A stretch of 64,000 nt of DNA, from contig NZ_RWBG01000002.1 of the NCBI RefSeq assembly GCF_003944795.1, positions 310,001 to 374,000 on the forward strand, read 5' to 3'. This document shows, in pieces, positions 8,578 to 17,905 of this stretch. The notes under the pieces were generated by a model. That model worked only from the letters and a program-made list of their open reading frames with translations. It ran no database searches and had not been told where the DNA came from. This stretch comes from Mangrovimonas spongiae. GTDB taxonomy: Bacteria; Bacteroidota; Bacteroidia; Flavobacteriales; Flavobacteriaceae. Numbering within the stretch: the stretch's first letter is position 1; each line of letters opens with the position of its first letter. A program made the position numbers and the translations under genes.

Positions 8578-9330
8578 TTAAACCTGTTTTGAATTAGCCA
8601 TAAGAGACATGGCAATATAACTTAAAATGATTAGTGGAATACCAGCAAATTGAAAAACAATTAAAAAGACCACACTTAATATGATAAAAATATACCTAAT
8701 ACCATTGGCCTTAAACGACCAGTCTTTAAACTTTAATGCAAACAAACGAATAGGACTTACCAACAAATAACTACTTAACAACGTTAGTCCTAATAAAAAC
8801 CAAACATTTACAATAATGTTATTCATGGCATCGCTTTTTTGAAATTCAATAATTAAGGGCAACGACAAAATTAATAAGGCATTAGCTGGTGTTGGTAACC
8901 CTTTAAAGGCTGTTTGTTGTTCTTCATCTACATTAAATTTAGCTAGTCTGTAAGCAGAAGCTAACGTTACTAAAAACCCTATTAAGGCTATAGGTGCAAA
9001 TGTAAAATCGTGCCAATGTATAGCGTCTCCCCAATCGTTCGATAAAGTTGCTAGAGCTGTTTGGTCGCTTGCTAAGGTTAATAATCGAAACATAATTATT
9101 CCTGGCACCAAGCCGCTAGTTACCAAATCGGCTAAAGAATCTAATTGTATACCCAAATTACTTTGCACACCTAATAGTCTTGCCGCAAAACCATCAAAAA
9201 AATCAAAGAAAATACCTGCAAAAACAAAAAAGCTTGCTGCAACAAAATTATTATTCACAGCTAATACTACAGCTATACAACCGCAAAAAAGATTTAGCAA
9301 TGTAATAATATTAGGAATATGTTTTTTCAT
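8578..9330 (-). CDS. pssA: CDP-diacylglycerol-serine O-phosphatidyltransferase
   Basis: A 250-residue membrane enzyme making phosphatidylserine, the precursor of phosphatidylethanolamine. The CDP-alcohol phosphotransferase motif DG(x2)AR(x8)G(x3)D(x3)D is complete: DGFAARLLG near residue 45, then G and two aspartates in the following GIQLDSLAD. The N-terminus MKKHIPNIITLLNLFCGC is typical of bacterial type II PssA. About seven membrane segments are visible. It is divergent from the PorV/PorQ-like gene. Confidence 0.92.
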   Translation of the reverse strand: MKKHIPNIITLLNLFCGCIAVVLAVNNNFVAASFFVFAGIFFDFFDGFAARLLGVQSNLGIQLDSLADLVTSGLVPGIIMFRLLTLASDQTALATLSNDWGDAIHWHDFTFAPIALIGFLVTLASAYRLAKFNVDEEQQTAFKGLPTPANALLILSLPLIIEFQKSDAMNNIIVNVWFLLGLTLLSSYLLVSPIRLFALKFKDWSFKANGIRYIFIILSVVFLIVFQFAGIPLIILSYIAMSLMANSKQV

Positions 9331-9417
9331 AAAACAACGTTTAAGTATGTAAAAATAACAAACTATTTACGTCTAAAACAAAAACCAAACAATATCTATT
9401 GACATTTCAAGTTTAAT

Positions 9418-10533
9418 ATGTTGAAAAATAATATCATATTTGCAAAAAAGAATTGTCTTTTGAAAACCTTACTAACCTTACTAACGTGTTTTGTAATCAC
9501 ATGTTCTGCTCTGGGACAAACGGTTAGAAAATATTCTAACGAATTTATGAATATTGGTGTCGATGCAGCTGCTCTAGGTATGGCTAACGCTGTTACTGCT
9601 CATACGGCCGATGTAAATTCTGGATACTGGAATCCCGCTGGTTTACTACATTTAGAAGACAAAGAGTTAGCGCTTATGCACTCTAGTTATTTTGCTAATA
9701 TTGCCAATTACGACTACATTGGCTTTGCCATGCCTATTGACGACCGTAGTAGTATTGGGCTCTCTGTTATTAGATTTGCGGTTGACGATATTTTAAACAC
9801 CACACAGCTTATCGACGATCAAGGTAATATTAACTACGACCGAATTAGCACCTTCTCTACTGCCGATTATGGTGTCACATTCTCCTATGCCAGACAACTC
9901 CCTTTAGATGGATTACGATACGGTATTAATGCTAAGGTTATCCGCCGCATCATTGGCGATTTTGCCTCGTCTTGGGGGTTTGGCTTAGATGCCGCTGTTC
10001 AATTTGAAACAAAAAACGATTGGAAGTTTGGTATTATGGCTAGAGATATTACAACTACTTATAATGCTTGGAGTATTGATGAAGATGAGTTTTCTACTAT
10101 ACAAGATGCTGTAGAAGGCGAAAACCAAGAACTTCCAGAAACTACCGAAATTACCATCCCTAAATTGCAGCTTGGAGTCTCGAAAAAATTCATCATTAAT
10201 TACGACTATTCTATTTTAACCGAACTGGATTTAAATGTACGATTTGAAGAAAACAACGATATTATTTCAACATCTTTTGCAAGTATTAATCCAGCCTTAG
10301 GATTAGAGTTTGGCTATATTGATATGATTTTTCTTCGTGGTGGTTTAGGTAACTTTCAAAATGAACTTGAATACGACAATAGCGAACGTTTAAGTTTTCA
10401 ACCAAGTATGGGTGTTGGGTTTAGGTATAAAGGTATTCAAGTAGATTATGCCTTTACCGATATTGGTGACCAAAGTGTCGCCTTATATTCCAATGTATTT
10501 TCTCTAAAATTAGATTTTAGTATCTTCCGCTAG
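9418..10533 (+). CDS. PorV/PorQ family outer-membrane protein
   Basis: A 371-residue predicted outer-membrane beta-barrel of the PorV/PorQ (UPF0164) family. After the signal peptide comes GVDAAALGMANAVTAHTADVNSGYWNPAGL, whose parts ALGMANA and NPAGL mark the family. PorV shuttles type IX secretion substrates and PorQ is also a type IX accessory; which paralogue this is cannot be decided. The start is uncertain: ATG 9418 puts a charged 14-residue extension before the hydrophobic core, while TTG 9460 gives a cleaner signal peptide ending near SALG-Q. DUF4105 follows after 14 bp. Confidence 0.82.
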   Translation: MLKNNIIFAKKNCLLKTLLTLLTCFVITCSALGQTVRKYSNEFMNIGVDAAALGMANAVTAHTADVNSGYWNPAGLLHLEDKELALMHSSYFANIANYDYIGFAMPIDDRSSIGLSVIRFAVDDILNTTQLIDDQGNINYDRISTFSTADYGVTFSYARQLPLDGLRYGINAKVIRRIIGDFASSWGFGLDAAVQFETKNDWKFGIMARDITTTYNAWSIDEDEFSTIQDAVEGENQELPETTEITIPKLQLGVSKKFIINYDYSILTELDLNVRFEENNDIISTSFASINPALGLEFGYIDMIFLRGGLGNFQNELEYDNSERLSFQPSMGVGFRYKGIQVDYAFTDIGDQSVALYSNVFSLKLDFSIFR

Positions 10534-10547
10534 CGAAAAATTAAATC

Positions 10548-11723
10548 ATGAAACACCGTTACGCCTTTATTCTAATACTATTACTAACAACGCCATTAGT
10601 ATTAGCACAAACGCTATCACCAAAAGCCGAAATAAGTGTCTTAACTATTGGTCCTGGACAAGCTTTAAACGATGCGTTTGGACATAATGCCTTTAGAATT
10701 AAAGACCCCGCAAACGGCCTAGATGTCACGTACGATTATGGTCGCTTTGATTTTAACACCCCTAATTTTTATTTAAAGTTTGCCTCTGGAAAATTAAATT
10801 ATGCCATAGGAAAATCGAAATATAGTGATATTTATGGCTTTTATACATGGCAAAACCGTCGTGTAGAAGAACAAAAGCTTAACTTAACACAACCACAAAA
10901 ACAAGCTATTTACAACTATTTAGTAACGAACTACAAACCTGAAAACCGTTACTATTTATACGATTTCTTTTACGATAATTGCGCCACTAAAATTAAAGAT
11001 GTCGTTGCCGAAACGTTAAACCATAACTTACAATTTCACGCCCCAAAAGACTTTAAGCTGAAAACCTTTCGTACACTTATTCAAGAAAACTTACCTTGGA
11101 ACTCTTGGGGAAGCCTTGGTATTGATATTGCTTTAGGTGCTGTTATTGATAAAACAGCTACGCTAGAAGAACACATGTTTTTACCACAGTATATTAATTC
11201 CTTATTTGGTTTAGCAACTATTAATGCAGATAGCACCGCTTTAGTCACTTCTAAACAAACACTTTATACCCCTAAAAAAACAAAATCATCAAGCTTCTGG
11301 TTTATTATAATAAGTCCTATAGTTATATTTAGTTTACTAGCCCTTATTATAAGTTATATAACTTATCAAGATGCTAAAAAACAACGCCGCAGTAAAGGTT
11401 TAGATGGTGTTATTTTTGGTATTACAGGTAGTATTGGCATCCTACTTTTATTACTTTGGTTTGCTACCAATCATCACGCTACTGCCAACAACTATAATTT
11501 GTTATGGGCTAGCCCTTTAAGTCTTATCGCATTAAAACCACTACTAAGTCAGACACCTAAAGCCTGGGTAAGGAAATACCTTAAGTTTTTACTGATTTGC
11601 TTAGCACTTTTAGCATTTCATTGGCTTACTGGTGTTCAACAATTTGCGCTAGCTTTATTACCTTTATTTGTAGCATTGGCATATCGTTACATCTACCTAA
11701 TACATACATTAAAAACACAATAA
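10548..11723 (+). CDS. DUF4105 membrane-anchored periplasmic protein
   Basis: A 391-residue protein with an N-terminal signal peptide (cleavage likely after LVLAQ). The soluble domain at about 25-230 has the DUF4105 pattern ISVLTIGPGQALNDAFGHNA, YDYGRFDF and YLYDFFYDNCATKI; the conserved His, Asp and Cys suggest a papain-like hydrolase, though the function is unproven. Four or five C-terminal membrane segments follow (about 245-391). It is probably co-transcribed with the PorV/PorQ-like gene and is convergent with the sugar transferase, with only 4 bp between the two stop codons. Confidence 0.85.
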   Translation: MKHRYAFILILLLTTPLVLAQTLSPKAEISVLTIGPGQALNDAFGHNAFRIKDPANGLDVTYDYGRFDFNTPNFYLKFASGKLNYAIGKSKYSDIYGFYTWQNRRVEEQKLNLTQPQKQAIYNYLVTNYKPENRYYLYDFFYDNCATKIKDVVAETLNHNLQFHAPKDFKLKTFRTLIQENLPWNSWGSLGIDIALGAVIDKTATLEEHMFLPQYINSLFGLATINADSTALVTSKQTLYTPKKTKSSSFWFIIISPIVIFSLLALIISYITYQDAKKQRRSKGLDGVIFGITGSIGILLLLLWFATNHHATANNYNLLWASPLSLIALKPLLSQTPKAWVRKYLKFLLICLALLAFHWLTGVQQFALALLPLFVALAYRYIYLIHTLKTQ

Positions 11724-11727
11724 GCGT

Positions 11728-13116
11728 TTACTGTCCTCTAAAAAATATAACTGCACTTAATGTTTTTAATAACACATTAGCGTCTAACATAAAACTTCGA
11801 TGCTTAATATAATACAAGTCGTACTGTAGTTTAACTAAACTATCTTGTACAGAAGCCCCATAACGTACTTTTACTTGTGCCCAACCGGTTAAACCGGGTT
11901 TAATAATGTGGCGTGTTTCATAAAAAGGAATAACCTCAGCCAGTTCCTTAATAAATTGTGGACGCTCTGGTCGTGGCCCAATAACACTCATATCCCCTTT
12001 TAAAATATTGATAAACTGCGGAAACTCGTCTATTCTTGTATTTCTTAAAAAACGTCCAAATAAGGTGACTCTTGTGTCATTTTTTGTGGCCCAAACAGCA
12101 CCATTCTTTTCAGCATCTTTAACCATAGTTCTAAACTTGATAATCTTAAATGTTTCTCCATTTTTCCCTACACGCTCTTGACGGTAAAATAAAGGGCCTC
12201 GATTAGCAAGTACATTTCCCAATAGGATTAACGGAATAAAACAACAGCCCACTAAAGTCCCCATCAAAGCAATTAGCATATCTAGAATTCTATGAATGAA
12301 TAAATAAAATTTGTTTTTATTGCTACGGCTAAAAGGGAAGTATTTATAAAAATCTTTACCTACAAACTGCACGGGAACACGGTGTGTCATGTCTTCATAC
12401 ACTTGTGTGTATTCTTTAATAGGAAAACCATGCTCTAATAAAGTAATAAGCTCGTTATAAATATCAGACGTAATAGCTTCAGCATTATAGGTAGCCACAA
12501 CAATTTCTGATACTTTTTCTTCTTGTATAATACGATGTAAATCTTCAGGAGGATATTCGGTAACACCTTTATATTTTATAGAAGATACTTGGCGTTCTTC
12601 ACAATTAATAAACCCTATAATTTTATAGTTAGGATCGGCTTTCTTAAATGCTTCAACAATGGTTTCTATGTTTGATGTTTCTCCTACAATAAGCACTTTT
12701 TTAAAAAACCGTGGTTTCGAAATAAAGTTTATATAAACTAAGCGCCATGCAATTAAAGCAAATAAAATAGCGAGATAAAAATAAACAACCTGTAATCTAT
12801 TGCTTGGTAAAAAGGGAGTAAAATAGGGTGTAAATAAATAAAATAAAACCACCGTTGATGTGGTTAAAATAATATTGGGGAGTGTTTTTTCTGTGCGACT
12901 TGCTTTTTGCAAATCGTAAAGCTCGAAAACAGTACCAAAAACACTTAAATAAATAATTAAAACAAGTACCCACGACCAATTTTCTTTCGTTATGGTAAAG
13001 TAATCAAACGAAAAATAATTACTTATTAGGCATAGCATACCTAAAACAGACAGTATATCAATAATTCTTAAGAGAATTTTACGCTCAGAAATATTAAAAT
13101 GAATGTCTACAGGCAT
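11728..13116 (-). CDS. Polyprenyl-phosphate sugar-1-phosphate transferase (WcaJ/WbaP type)
   Basis: A 462-residue initiating transferase that loads the first sugar phosphate onto undecaprenyl phosphate. Residues 1-125 hold four membrane segments and about 130-245 a CoA-binding-like fold (KVLIVGETSNIETIVEAF). From about 265 comes the bacterial sugar transferase domain: YRQERVGKNGETFKIIKFRT, DEFPQFINILKGDMSVIGPR and IKPGLTGWAQV. It is the last gene of the minus-strand polysaccharide locus. The sugar (often Gal, Glc or a HexNAc) cannot be read from sequence. Confidence 0.93.
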   Translation of the reverse strand: MPVDIHFNISERKILLRIIDILSVLGMLCLISNYFSFDYFTITKENWSWVLVLIIYLSVFGTVFELYDLQKASRTEKTLPNIILTTSTVVLFYLFTPYFTPFLPSNRLQVVYFYLAILFALIAWRLVYINFISKPRFFKKVLIVGETSNIETIVEAFKKADPNYKIIGFINCEERQVSSIKYKGVTEYPPEDLHRIIQEEKVSEIVVATYNAEAITSDIYNELITLLEHGFPIKEYTQVYEDMTHRVPVQFVGKDFYKYFPFSRSNKNKFYLFIHRILDMLIALMGTLVGCCFIPLILLGNVLANRGPLFYRQERVGKNGETFKIIKFRTMVKDAEKNGAVWATKNDTRVTLFGRFLRNTRIDEFPQFINILKGDMSVIGPRPERPQFIKELAEVIPFYETRHIIKPGLTGWAQVKVRYGASVQDSLVKLQYDLYYIKHRSFMLDANVLLKTLSAVIFFRGQ

Positions 13117-13171
13117 ATGTTAAAAAAGGTTAAAGCTAAGATACTAAGTTCCAACAATTATACAAGTTATG

Positions 13172-14188
13172 TTACTGTAAAAGCTGCAACCAATCTTGTT
13201 TTACATGATTCCAATCAAAATTTTCGGCTTTAATGCGTGCGTTCTGCGTCAATTGTTTCGTGCTTTCTGTATTTGCTTTTAAACCTATAATCGCTTCTAC
13301 CATCGCCTCTACATTTTCTACTGGCACTAAAACAGCCTCTTTTAAGTGTTCTAAAAAATAAGGAATACCACCCACGCGTGTAGAGACTACAGGTAATCCT
13401 AAAGCCATAGCTTCTATAACACTTACGGGCATGTTATCATAATTTGTGGTATTTATAAATATATTATGTGAGTCTGCCAAAGCAATCCATTCTGGTTTTG
13501 ATAGCTTGCCAGTATAAGTCACGGTAACTCCTAAGGTTTTAGCAAGGGCTTTTGTGGCTTGTAAAGAACCATCGCCTGTATCTGGTCCTACCATAGTTAA
13601 GGAAGCTTGATATCCTTTATCTAAAAGTGTTTTTAAAACTTTAATTGCCATTGTTGGATTATAAATATATGAGAACGAGCGCACCCATAATAAATCTAAT
13701 TGTTCATAACTATAATTATGAAACGTATAATTGGCTAACGTAATACTATTAGGAATATAGGTGACAGGTTTAAATCCTGCGGTTTCAAACGCTTCTTTTA
13801 AATAGATTGAAGGCGATACTAACTTGTAAGCTGGTTTAAAAATCATCCGACAAAATACGGGGTTTTGCTGTAATCGCATAGGAAGATTTCCGCCATTTAA
13901 GCTAGGTATATAACGCAATCTTAACAAACGGCATAATTGCGAAATTATTAAGGCGTAATAAAAATTCCAAGTACTATACGTATCTATTAATACTATGGAA
14001 ACCCGATGCCTATTTCTTAACACCTGCCATATCATATCCAACAGCCGGTAAAGCTTATTTGTTTTCGATGACGCATAATATACCGTCATTCCTTCTGCTT
14101 CTAACATAGGGCCTAAAACACCAATAGACGATATATTGCTTCGTGTACTATTTAAGTTGTTTCCTATATACAGGAGGCTTCTTTTCAT
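13172..14188 (-). CDS. Glycosyltransferase family 4 protein
   Basis: About 338 residues with a GT-B fold. The C-terminal GT4 signature is SVIEAMALGLPVVSTRVGGI, preceded by MVGPDTGDGSL and NIFINTTNYDN. I placed the start at the second methionine (MKRSLLYIGNN) rather than the one three codons upstream because GT4 proteins usually begin directly with the first beta strand. The gene overlaps the O-antigen ligase gene by about 40 bp. Donor and acceptor are unknown. Confidence 0.85.
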   Translation of the reverse strand: MKRSLLYIGNNLNSTRSNISSIGVLGPMLEAEGMTVYYASSKTNKLYRLLDMIWQVLRNRHRVSIVLIDTYSTWNFYYALIISQLCRLLRLRYIPSLNGGNLPMRLQQNPVFCRMIFKPAYKLVSPSIYLKEAFETAGFKPVTYIPNSITLANYTFHNYSYEQLDLLWVRSFSYIYNPTMAIKVLKTLLDKGYQASLTMVGPDTGDGSLQATKALAKTLGVTVTYTGKLSKPEWIALADSHNIFINTTNYDNMPVSVIEAMALGLPVVSTRVGGIPYFLEHLKEAVLVPVENVEAMVEAIIGLKANTESTKQLTQNARIKAENFDWNHVKQDWLQLLQ

Positions 14189-15521
14189 AAGTAACATTTA
14201 ATAACGCTAACGCATAAATAAAGGAAGGTGCTGCTATGCGCATACCCGAATGATTAATCGTTGCAAACCAAAATGCTAGAAAAGCATAGAAAAAAATATT
14301 TTTCTTATTGGTACTCCTATAACTTAAAGGCGCAAAAATTAATATAAGTAAGGTTATGATCCCCATAATACCGTGTTCCGATAGTAAACGCCCAATTTCA
14401 TTGTGTGATGGCAAATGCCCTATTCCCGCTTCTACACGCATATTTTTTGTTCGGCTAGCGCCTAAACCAAAAAAAGGATGCTCTACAAATCCTTCCATTT
14501 CTTCCATAAATAAGTCTAAACGGCCTGTGGCCACATCTTCTTTTTCACGTCCTAAGGCATCTTCATTAGCATAACGTTTATCTAATAAGCCACCTGTTTG
14601 CTGCGAACTAATCACCCAGGTAAATAAAGCCGCTATCACAAATAAGAAAAAAGATACTAAAATTTGGTTTTTTTGATGATAATTTGACTTCCAAAACAAC
14701 ACCCATAAAAATGCAGCAATAACAATTACTGCTGCAATAACACCACCACGACTAAACGTAACAAAAGCTCTAAACGTCATAGCACCAAATAATATAAGGT
14801 TAATAACTTTTAATACTGTACCAGGTGAACGTAAAAATAGTCTAACAACCAAGGTAAACATCCCTAGTCCTAACACCGTAGCCACTTGATTTGGTCCAAA
14901 TCCACCTGAAGTTGCAGAATTTGATGCTGTACTTGTTAAAACATCTTTTATACTAGGCGTGTATAAAAACAAATAACATGTGGTTGTAATAATAGGCAAC
15001 ATCATATAGTTTAAAACCTCTAACACAGTTTTTTGCGGCACTTTCCTATCGTAACAAAACAAAGCTGCAATTCCTAAACAAACAGGACCACTTAATACAA
15101 ACGCTATGTTGGTTCTAAAGCTGGCATCAAAAGTTAACGTAATTGAAGCAACAACAATAGCTGGCACTAATAAAATAAGGTAAATAAAATAAGGATATCC
15201 TTTTCCAGATACGCCGCGATAAAAAATCCCCATAAGGGTAAATAAAATCACTAAATACTTTGAAGCTTCATAAGATAGTCCCGATTTTGTCATTCTAAAC
15301 AGCACTTCGGCACCAACAAAATACGCACACCCTAATAACACCATTCTCACCTTTTCTTGATTTGGAACCAAAATAATTTTTAAAAAAAAGTAAAGAAAAA
15401 CACCTATAAAAATAAGTTTTCCTATAGGGCGAAAAAAATGCAATGCAAAAGCCATCCCTATATGTATTAAAATTAGGGTGAGGTAATTATCGGCATTATA
15501 ATTTCTAAACTTAACTCTCAA
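14148..15521 (-). CDS. O-antigen ligase/polymerase (Wzy_C/WaaL fold) membrane protein
   Basis: A 457-residue polytopic membrane protein with about 11-12 hydrophobic segments. The large periplasmic loop near residues 310-385 contains GLGASRTKN and HLPSHNEIGRLLSEHGIMG, the HN...E...G pattern of the WaaL/Wzy_C family, whose conserved Arg and His act in glycan transfer from a lipid carrier. It may be a ligase attaching glycan to lipid A-core or a Wzy polymerase. Because the locus also encodes Wzm/Wzt and no Wzx is seen, the ligase reading is slightly favoured. It overlaps both neighbours by tens of bases or less. Confidence 0.85.
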   Translation of the reverse strand: MRVKFRNYNADNYLTLILIHIGMAFALHFFRPIGKLIFIGVFLYFFLKIILVPNQEKVRMVLLGCAYFVGAEVLFRMTKSGLSYEASKYLVILFTLMGIFYRGVSGKGYPYFIYLILLVPAIVVASITLTFDASFRTNIAFVLSGPVCLGIAALFCYDRKVPQKTVLEVLNYMMLPIITTTCYLFLYTPSIKDVLTSTASNSATSGGFGPNQVATVLGLGMFTLVVRLFLRSPGTVLKVINLILFGAMTFRAFVTFSRGGVIAAVIVIAAFLWVLFWKSNYHQKNQILVSFFLFVIAALFTWVISSQQTGGLLDKRYANEDALGREKEDVATGRLDLFMEEMEGFVEHPFFGLGASRTKNMRVEAGIGHLPSHNEIGRLLSEHGIMGIITLLILIFAPLSYRSTNKKNIFFYAFLAFWFATINHSGMRIAAPSFIYALALLNVTYEKKPPVYRKQLK

Positions 15522-16650
15522 GTTGTTTTAAAATATGATTTTGAATGCGGTTGTTATAATACGTAAACCCAAAACGATTTACTACGGAACGTTGATTAGC
15601 CAATATAGTGGCAAAAAGTGAAACATCCAATTTGAAAATAGTTTGTAAGCATGTTAACAACGCTTCTGCTGTGGCCACTGACATACAAACCCCTGTTTTT
15701 TTATGAATGATATATTGTCCAATAGAGGATACTTGAGAAACTATAGGAATACACCCAAAGTTCATGGCTTCTGCTATCACTTTAGGAAACCCTTCAGAGG
15801 CTGTTGTGGGCATTAAAAAGAGGTGAGATGTCTTGTAAATATCAAACACCTGATCTCTTGGCAAAAATCCATGAAATGTAATATTCAAATCACTTTTTAA
15901 GGCTAACGTTTCAAACGTATGGCGCTCTGGTCCATCTCCAACAAAATGTACTGTTCCTATTCGCTGTTTTAAATCCTCTGGTAACTGTAAAAGGGCTTCA
16001 ATAATACGCCTAACACCTTTTGGTGTTTCTAATCTTCCTACATAGCATAGGTTTAAATGGTTAGAAAACGTCTTGGTTTTAGAAATGTGTTCGCCTAAAA
16101 GCAATTCATCATCTGTTAAACACGGATTTTCGAATGTTATACAGTGTTTAGGTTGGTTTGGCCATTGCCCATTAATGGTTACCGGGCGTTGTTGCTGCTT
16201 TAACATCCAACGTTGAAAGCGATATCCTAATGGTGGATGCTTTTGATTCCAGTTGCCGGCATATTTAAACCAACCTTTTGTTTTAGAAAACCAGATTAAA
16301 TACGGTATCACATAAACGCCAATACCTGTTGGTGCGCGAAATTGAAAATAATCGGCTTGCTTTAACTCTTTAGAAACAGTACGCAATACTTTTGGCGCCT
16401 GTGTAAGCAATTGCATTTTTGCACTTAAACTTTGCCCACCTAATGGCGGGAGCGCTACAAATTTAATGTTAGGATTCGTATATGGCAATGCACTAGGTGG
16501 CGCCTCTCCTTGATGTAACATTGCCACATGATAAACCTCATCAAACACTGTTGTTAGATGGTTAATTTCTGTTACGGTTGGTCCCCAACCTACAATCTGA
16601 CCTTGGGTATTGGTATAGTGTTCTGTATGCGAAATAATAGCTAGTGTCAC
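15511..16650 (-). CDS. Glycosyltransferase family 4 protein (GTG start)
   Basis: A 379-residue GT-B glycosyltransferase. The nucleotide-sugar half shows LCYVGRLETPKGVRRIIEAL, FHGFLPRDQVFDIY and the motif EGFPKVIAEAMNFGCIPIVS. The start is a GTG, with a perfect -7 box (16667-16674) just upstream. The gene overlaps the O-antigen ligase gene by 11 bp. The N-terminus TLAIISHTEHY resembles colanic/amylovoran-type transferases, but specificity cannot be assigned. Confidence 0.85.
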   Translation of the reverse strand: MTLAIISHTEHYTNTQGQIVGWGPTVTEINHLTTVFDEVYHVAMLHQGEAPPSALPYTNPNIKFVALPPLGGQSLSAKMQLLTQAPKVLRTVSKELKQADYFQFRAPTGIGVYVIPYLIWFSKTKGWFKYAGNWNQKHPPLGYRFQRWMLKQQQRPVTINGQWPNQPKHCITFENPCLTDDELLLGEHISKTKTFSNHLNLCYVGRLETPKGVRRIIEALLQLPEDLKQRIGTVHFVGDGPERHTFETLALKSDLNITFHGFLPRDQVFDIYKTSHLFLMPTTASEGFPKVIAEAMNFGCIPIVSQVSSIGQYIIHKKTGVCMSVATAEALLTCLQTIFKLDVSLFATILANQRSVVNRFGFTYYNNRIQNHILKQLES

Positions 16651-16666
16651 ACAATAGGTGTTTGCC

Positions 16667-16674
16667 CAAATATA
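16667..16674 (-). promoter_or_regulatory. -7 box inside the polysaccharide locus
   Basis: TATATTTG on the minus strand matches TAnnTTTG exactly, 16 bp upstream of the GTG start, within a 142-bp gap that is long for this locus. No TTG at 17-20 bp was found. It may be an internal promoter for the last four genes. Confidence 0.4.
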
Positions 16675-16792
16675 AAACCTGCTTTGGAGTAATCATAACG
16701 TTACGTTGGTTATTTTTTTGATTTCTAAGGTTCTTACATAGTATTAAAAAACCACATGTAGATAGCTAAAACGACGTTTGAAAAGACAGCTA

Positions 16793-17905
16793 TTAACTTT
16801 TATCCACAATTATCTTAACATAGCGTTTAACAATTTTAGGCCACTCATGCTGTTTTGCCCAGGCTAAAGCGTCTTTAGAAAAATCAGGTTTACGTTTAAG
16901 TATGGTGTTAATGGCTTCAATAAACTTGGTTGTATCATTAGGGTTGACAAGAATTCCTGATCGCTGAGGATTAATCGCATCTTCAATACCACAACCTGTC
17001 GCCCCAATGGCGGGAACACCAAAGGCATTAGCTTCTAAAATAGCGATACCGAAACCTTCAACATCGCCAGAAGGGGTTGGCATGCTTAACATTACAAAAA
17101 TATCGGCTTGTGTATAATAAAACGATAACTGTTCATGTAAAACATGCCCGTGAAACGTCACATAATCACTTACGCCTAAACGTTCTGCTTCTTTAATAAA
17201 AGCTTCGGTTTTTGTATTAAACCCCACACAATGATAATGCACCTCTGGATAATATTTAATTAGTTCGGGCAAATGAGTTATCACATTTAATTGCCCTTTA
17301 CGTTCGGTTACATTTCCAACCGTTAATAAAGCTGGTTGTCCTTTTAAGGCAGTTTGTTCTGATAACGATGCATTTTCAAGCCCATCATAGCCATTAGGAA
17401 TAACGGTGATATTAGGGTGGCGCAAATGTTTAACTAATGATTTTGTATAATTAGAAACAGCCACTATTTTATCAAATTGTTTTAGCGATAAATTAATGCT
17501 TTGTTTTAGCCACCACGTTTTATAATTAACTTCACTACCATGAATGATAGCCATGTTTTTTATTCTTGAAAATACACCACAAAAGGCTACCACCCATAAC
17601 GAAAACTTACCTGTTGCTATTACTAAATCGGCAGACTTTTGTGTTTTTAATAGCAGCTGAAACCGTTTGACATACATCAATACCCTAGGCGATGTTAATG
17701 GTACGCGTTTTATTGTAAATGCTTGTTTTGCATCAAATTTTTGGGTTATAGAAGCATCCTCAGAACGCTGATCGGCTAAAACAGTAACCTCATACCCTTC
17801 TATTTGCAGATGTTTTGCCAGATTGTATGCATGATTACCTATACCGCCCGGTAAAGGTGGAAACTCCGATGTAACTATAACTATATATTTAATGACTTTC
17901 TTCAA
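16793..17905 (-). CDS. Glycosyltransferase family 4 protein
   Basis: A 370-residue GT-B enzyme. The N-terminal acceptor domain begins VIKYIVIVTSEFPPLPGGIG with a glycine-rich loop, and the C-terminal half has LLTVGNVTERKGQLNVITHL, TFHGHVLHEQLSFYY and EGFGIAILEANAFGVPAIGA. This phosphatidylinositol-mannosyltransferase-like layout is common in polysaccharide loci. It overlaps the upstream GT2 gene by 4 bp, so translation is probably coupled. Confidence 0.87.
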   Translation of the reverse strand: MKKVIKYIVIVTSEFPPLPGGIGNHAYNLAKHLQIEGYEVTVLADQRSEDASITQKFDAKQAFTIKRVPLTSPRVLMYVKRFQLLLKTQKSADLVIATGKFSLWVVAFCGVFSRIKNMAIIHGSEVNYKTWWLKQSINLSLKQFDKIVAVSNYTKSLVKHLRHPNITVIPNGYDGLENASLSEQTALKGQPALLTVGNVTERKGQLNVITHLPELIKYYPEVHYHCVGFNTKTEAFIKEAERLGVSDYVTFHGHVLHEQLSFYYTQADIFVMLSMPTPSGDVEGFGIAILEANAFGVPAIGATGCGIEDAINPQRSGILVNPNDTTKFIEAINTILKRKPDFSKDALAWAKQHEWPKIVKRYVKIIVDKS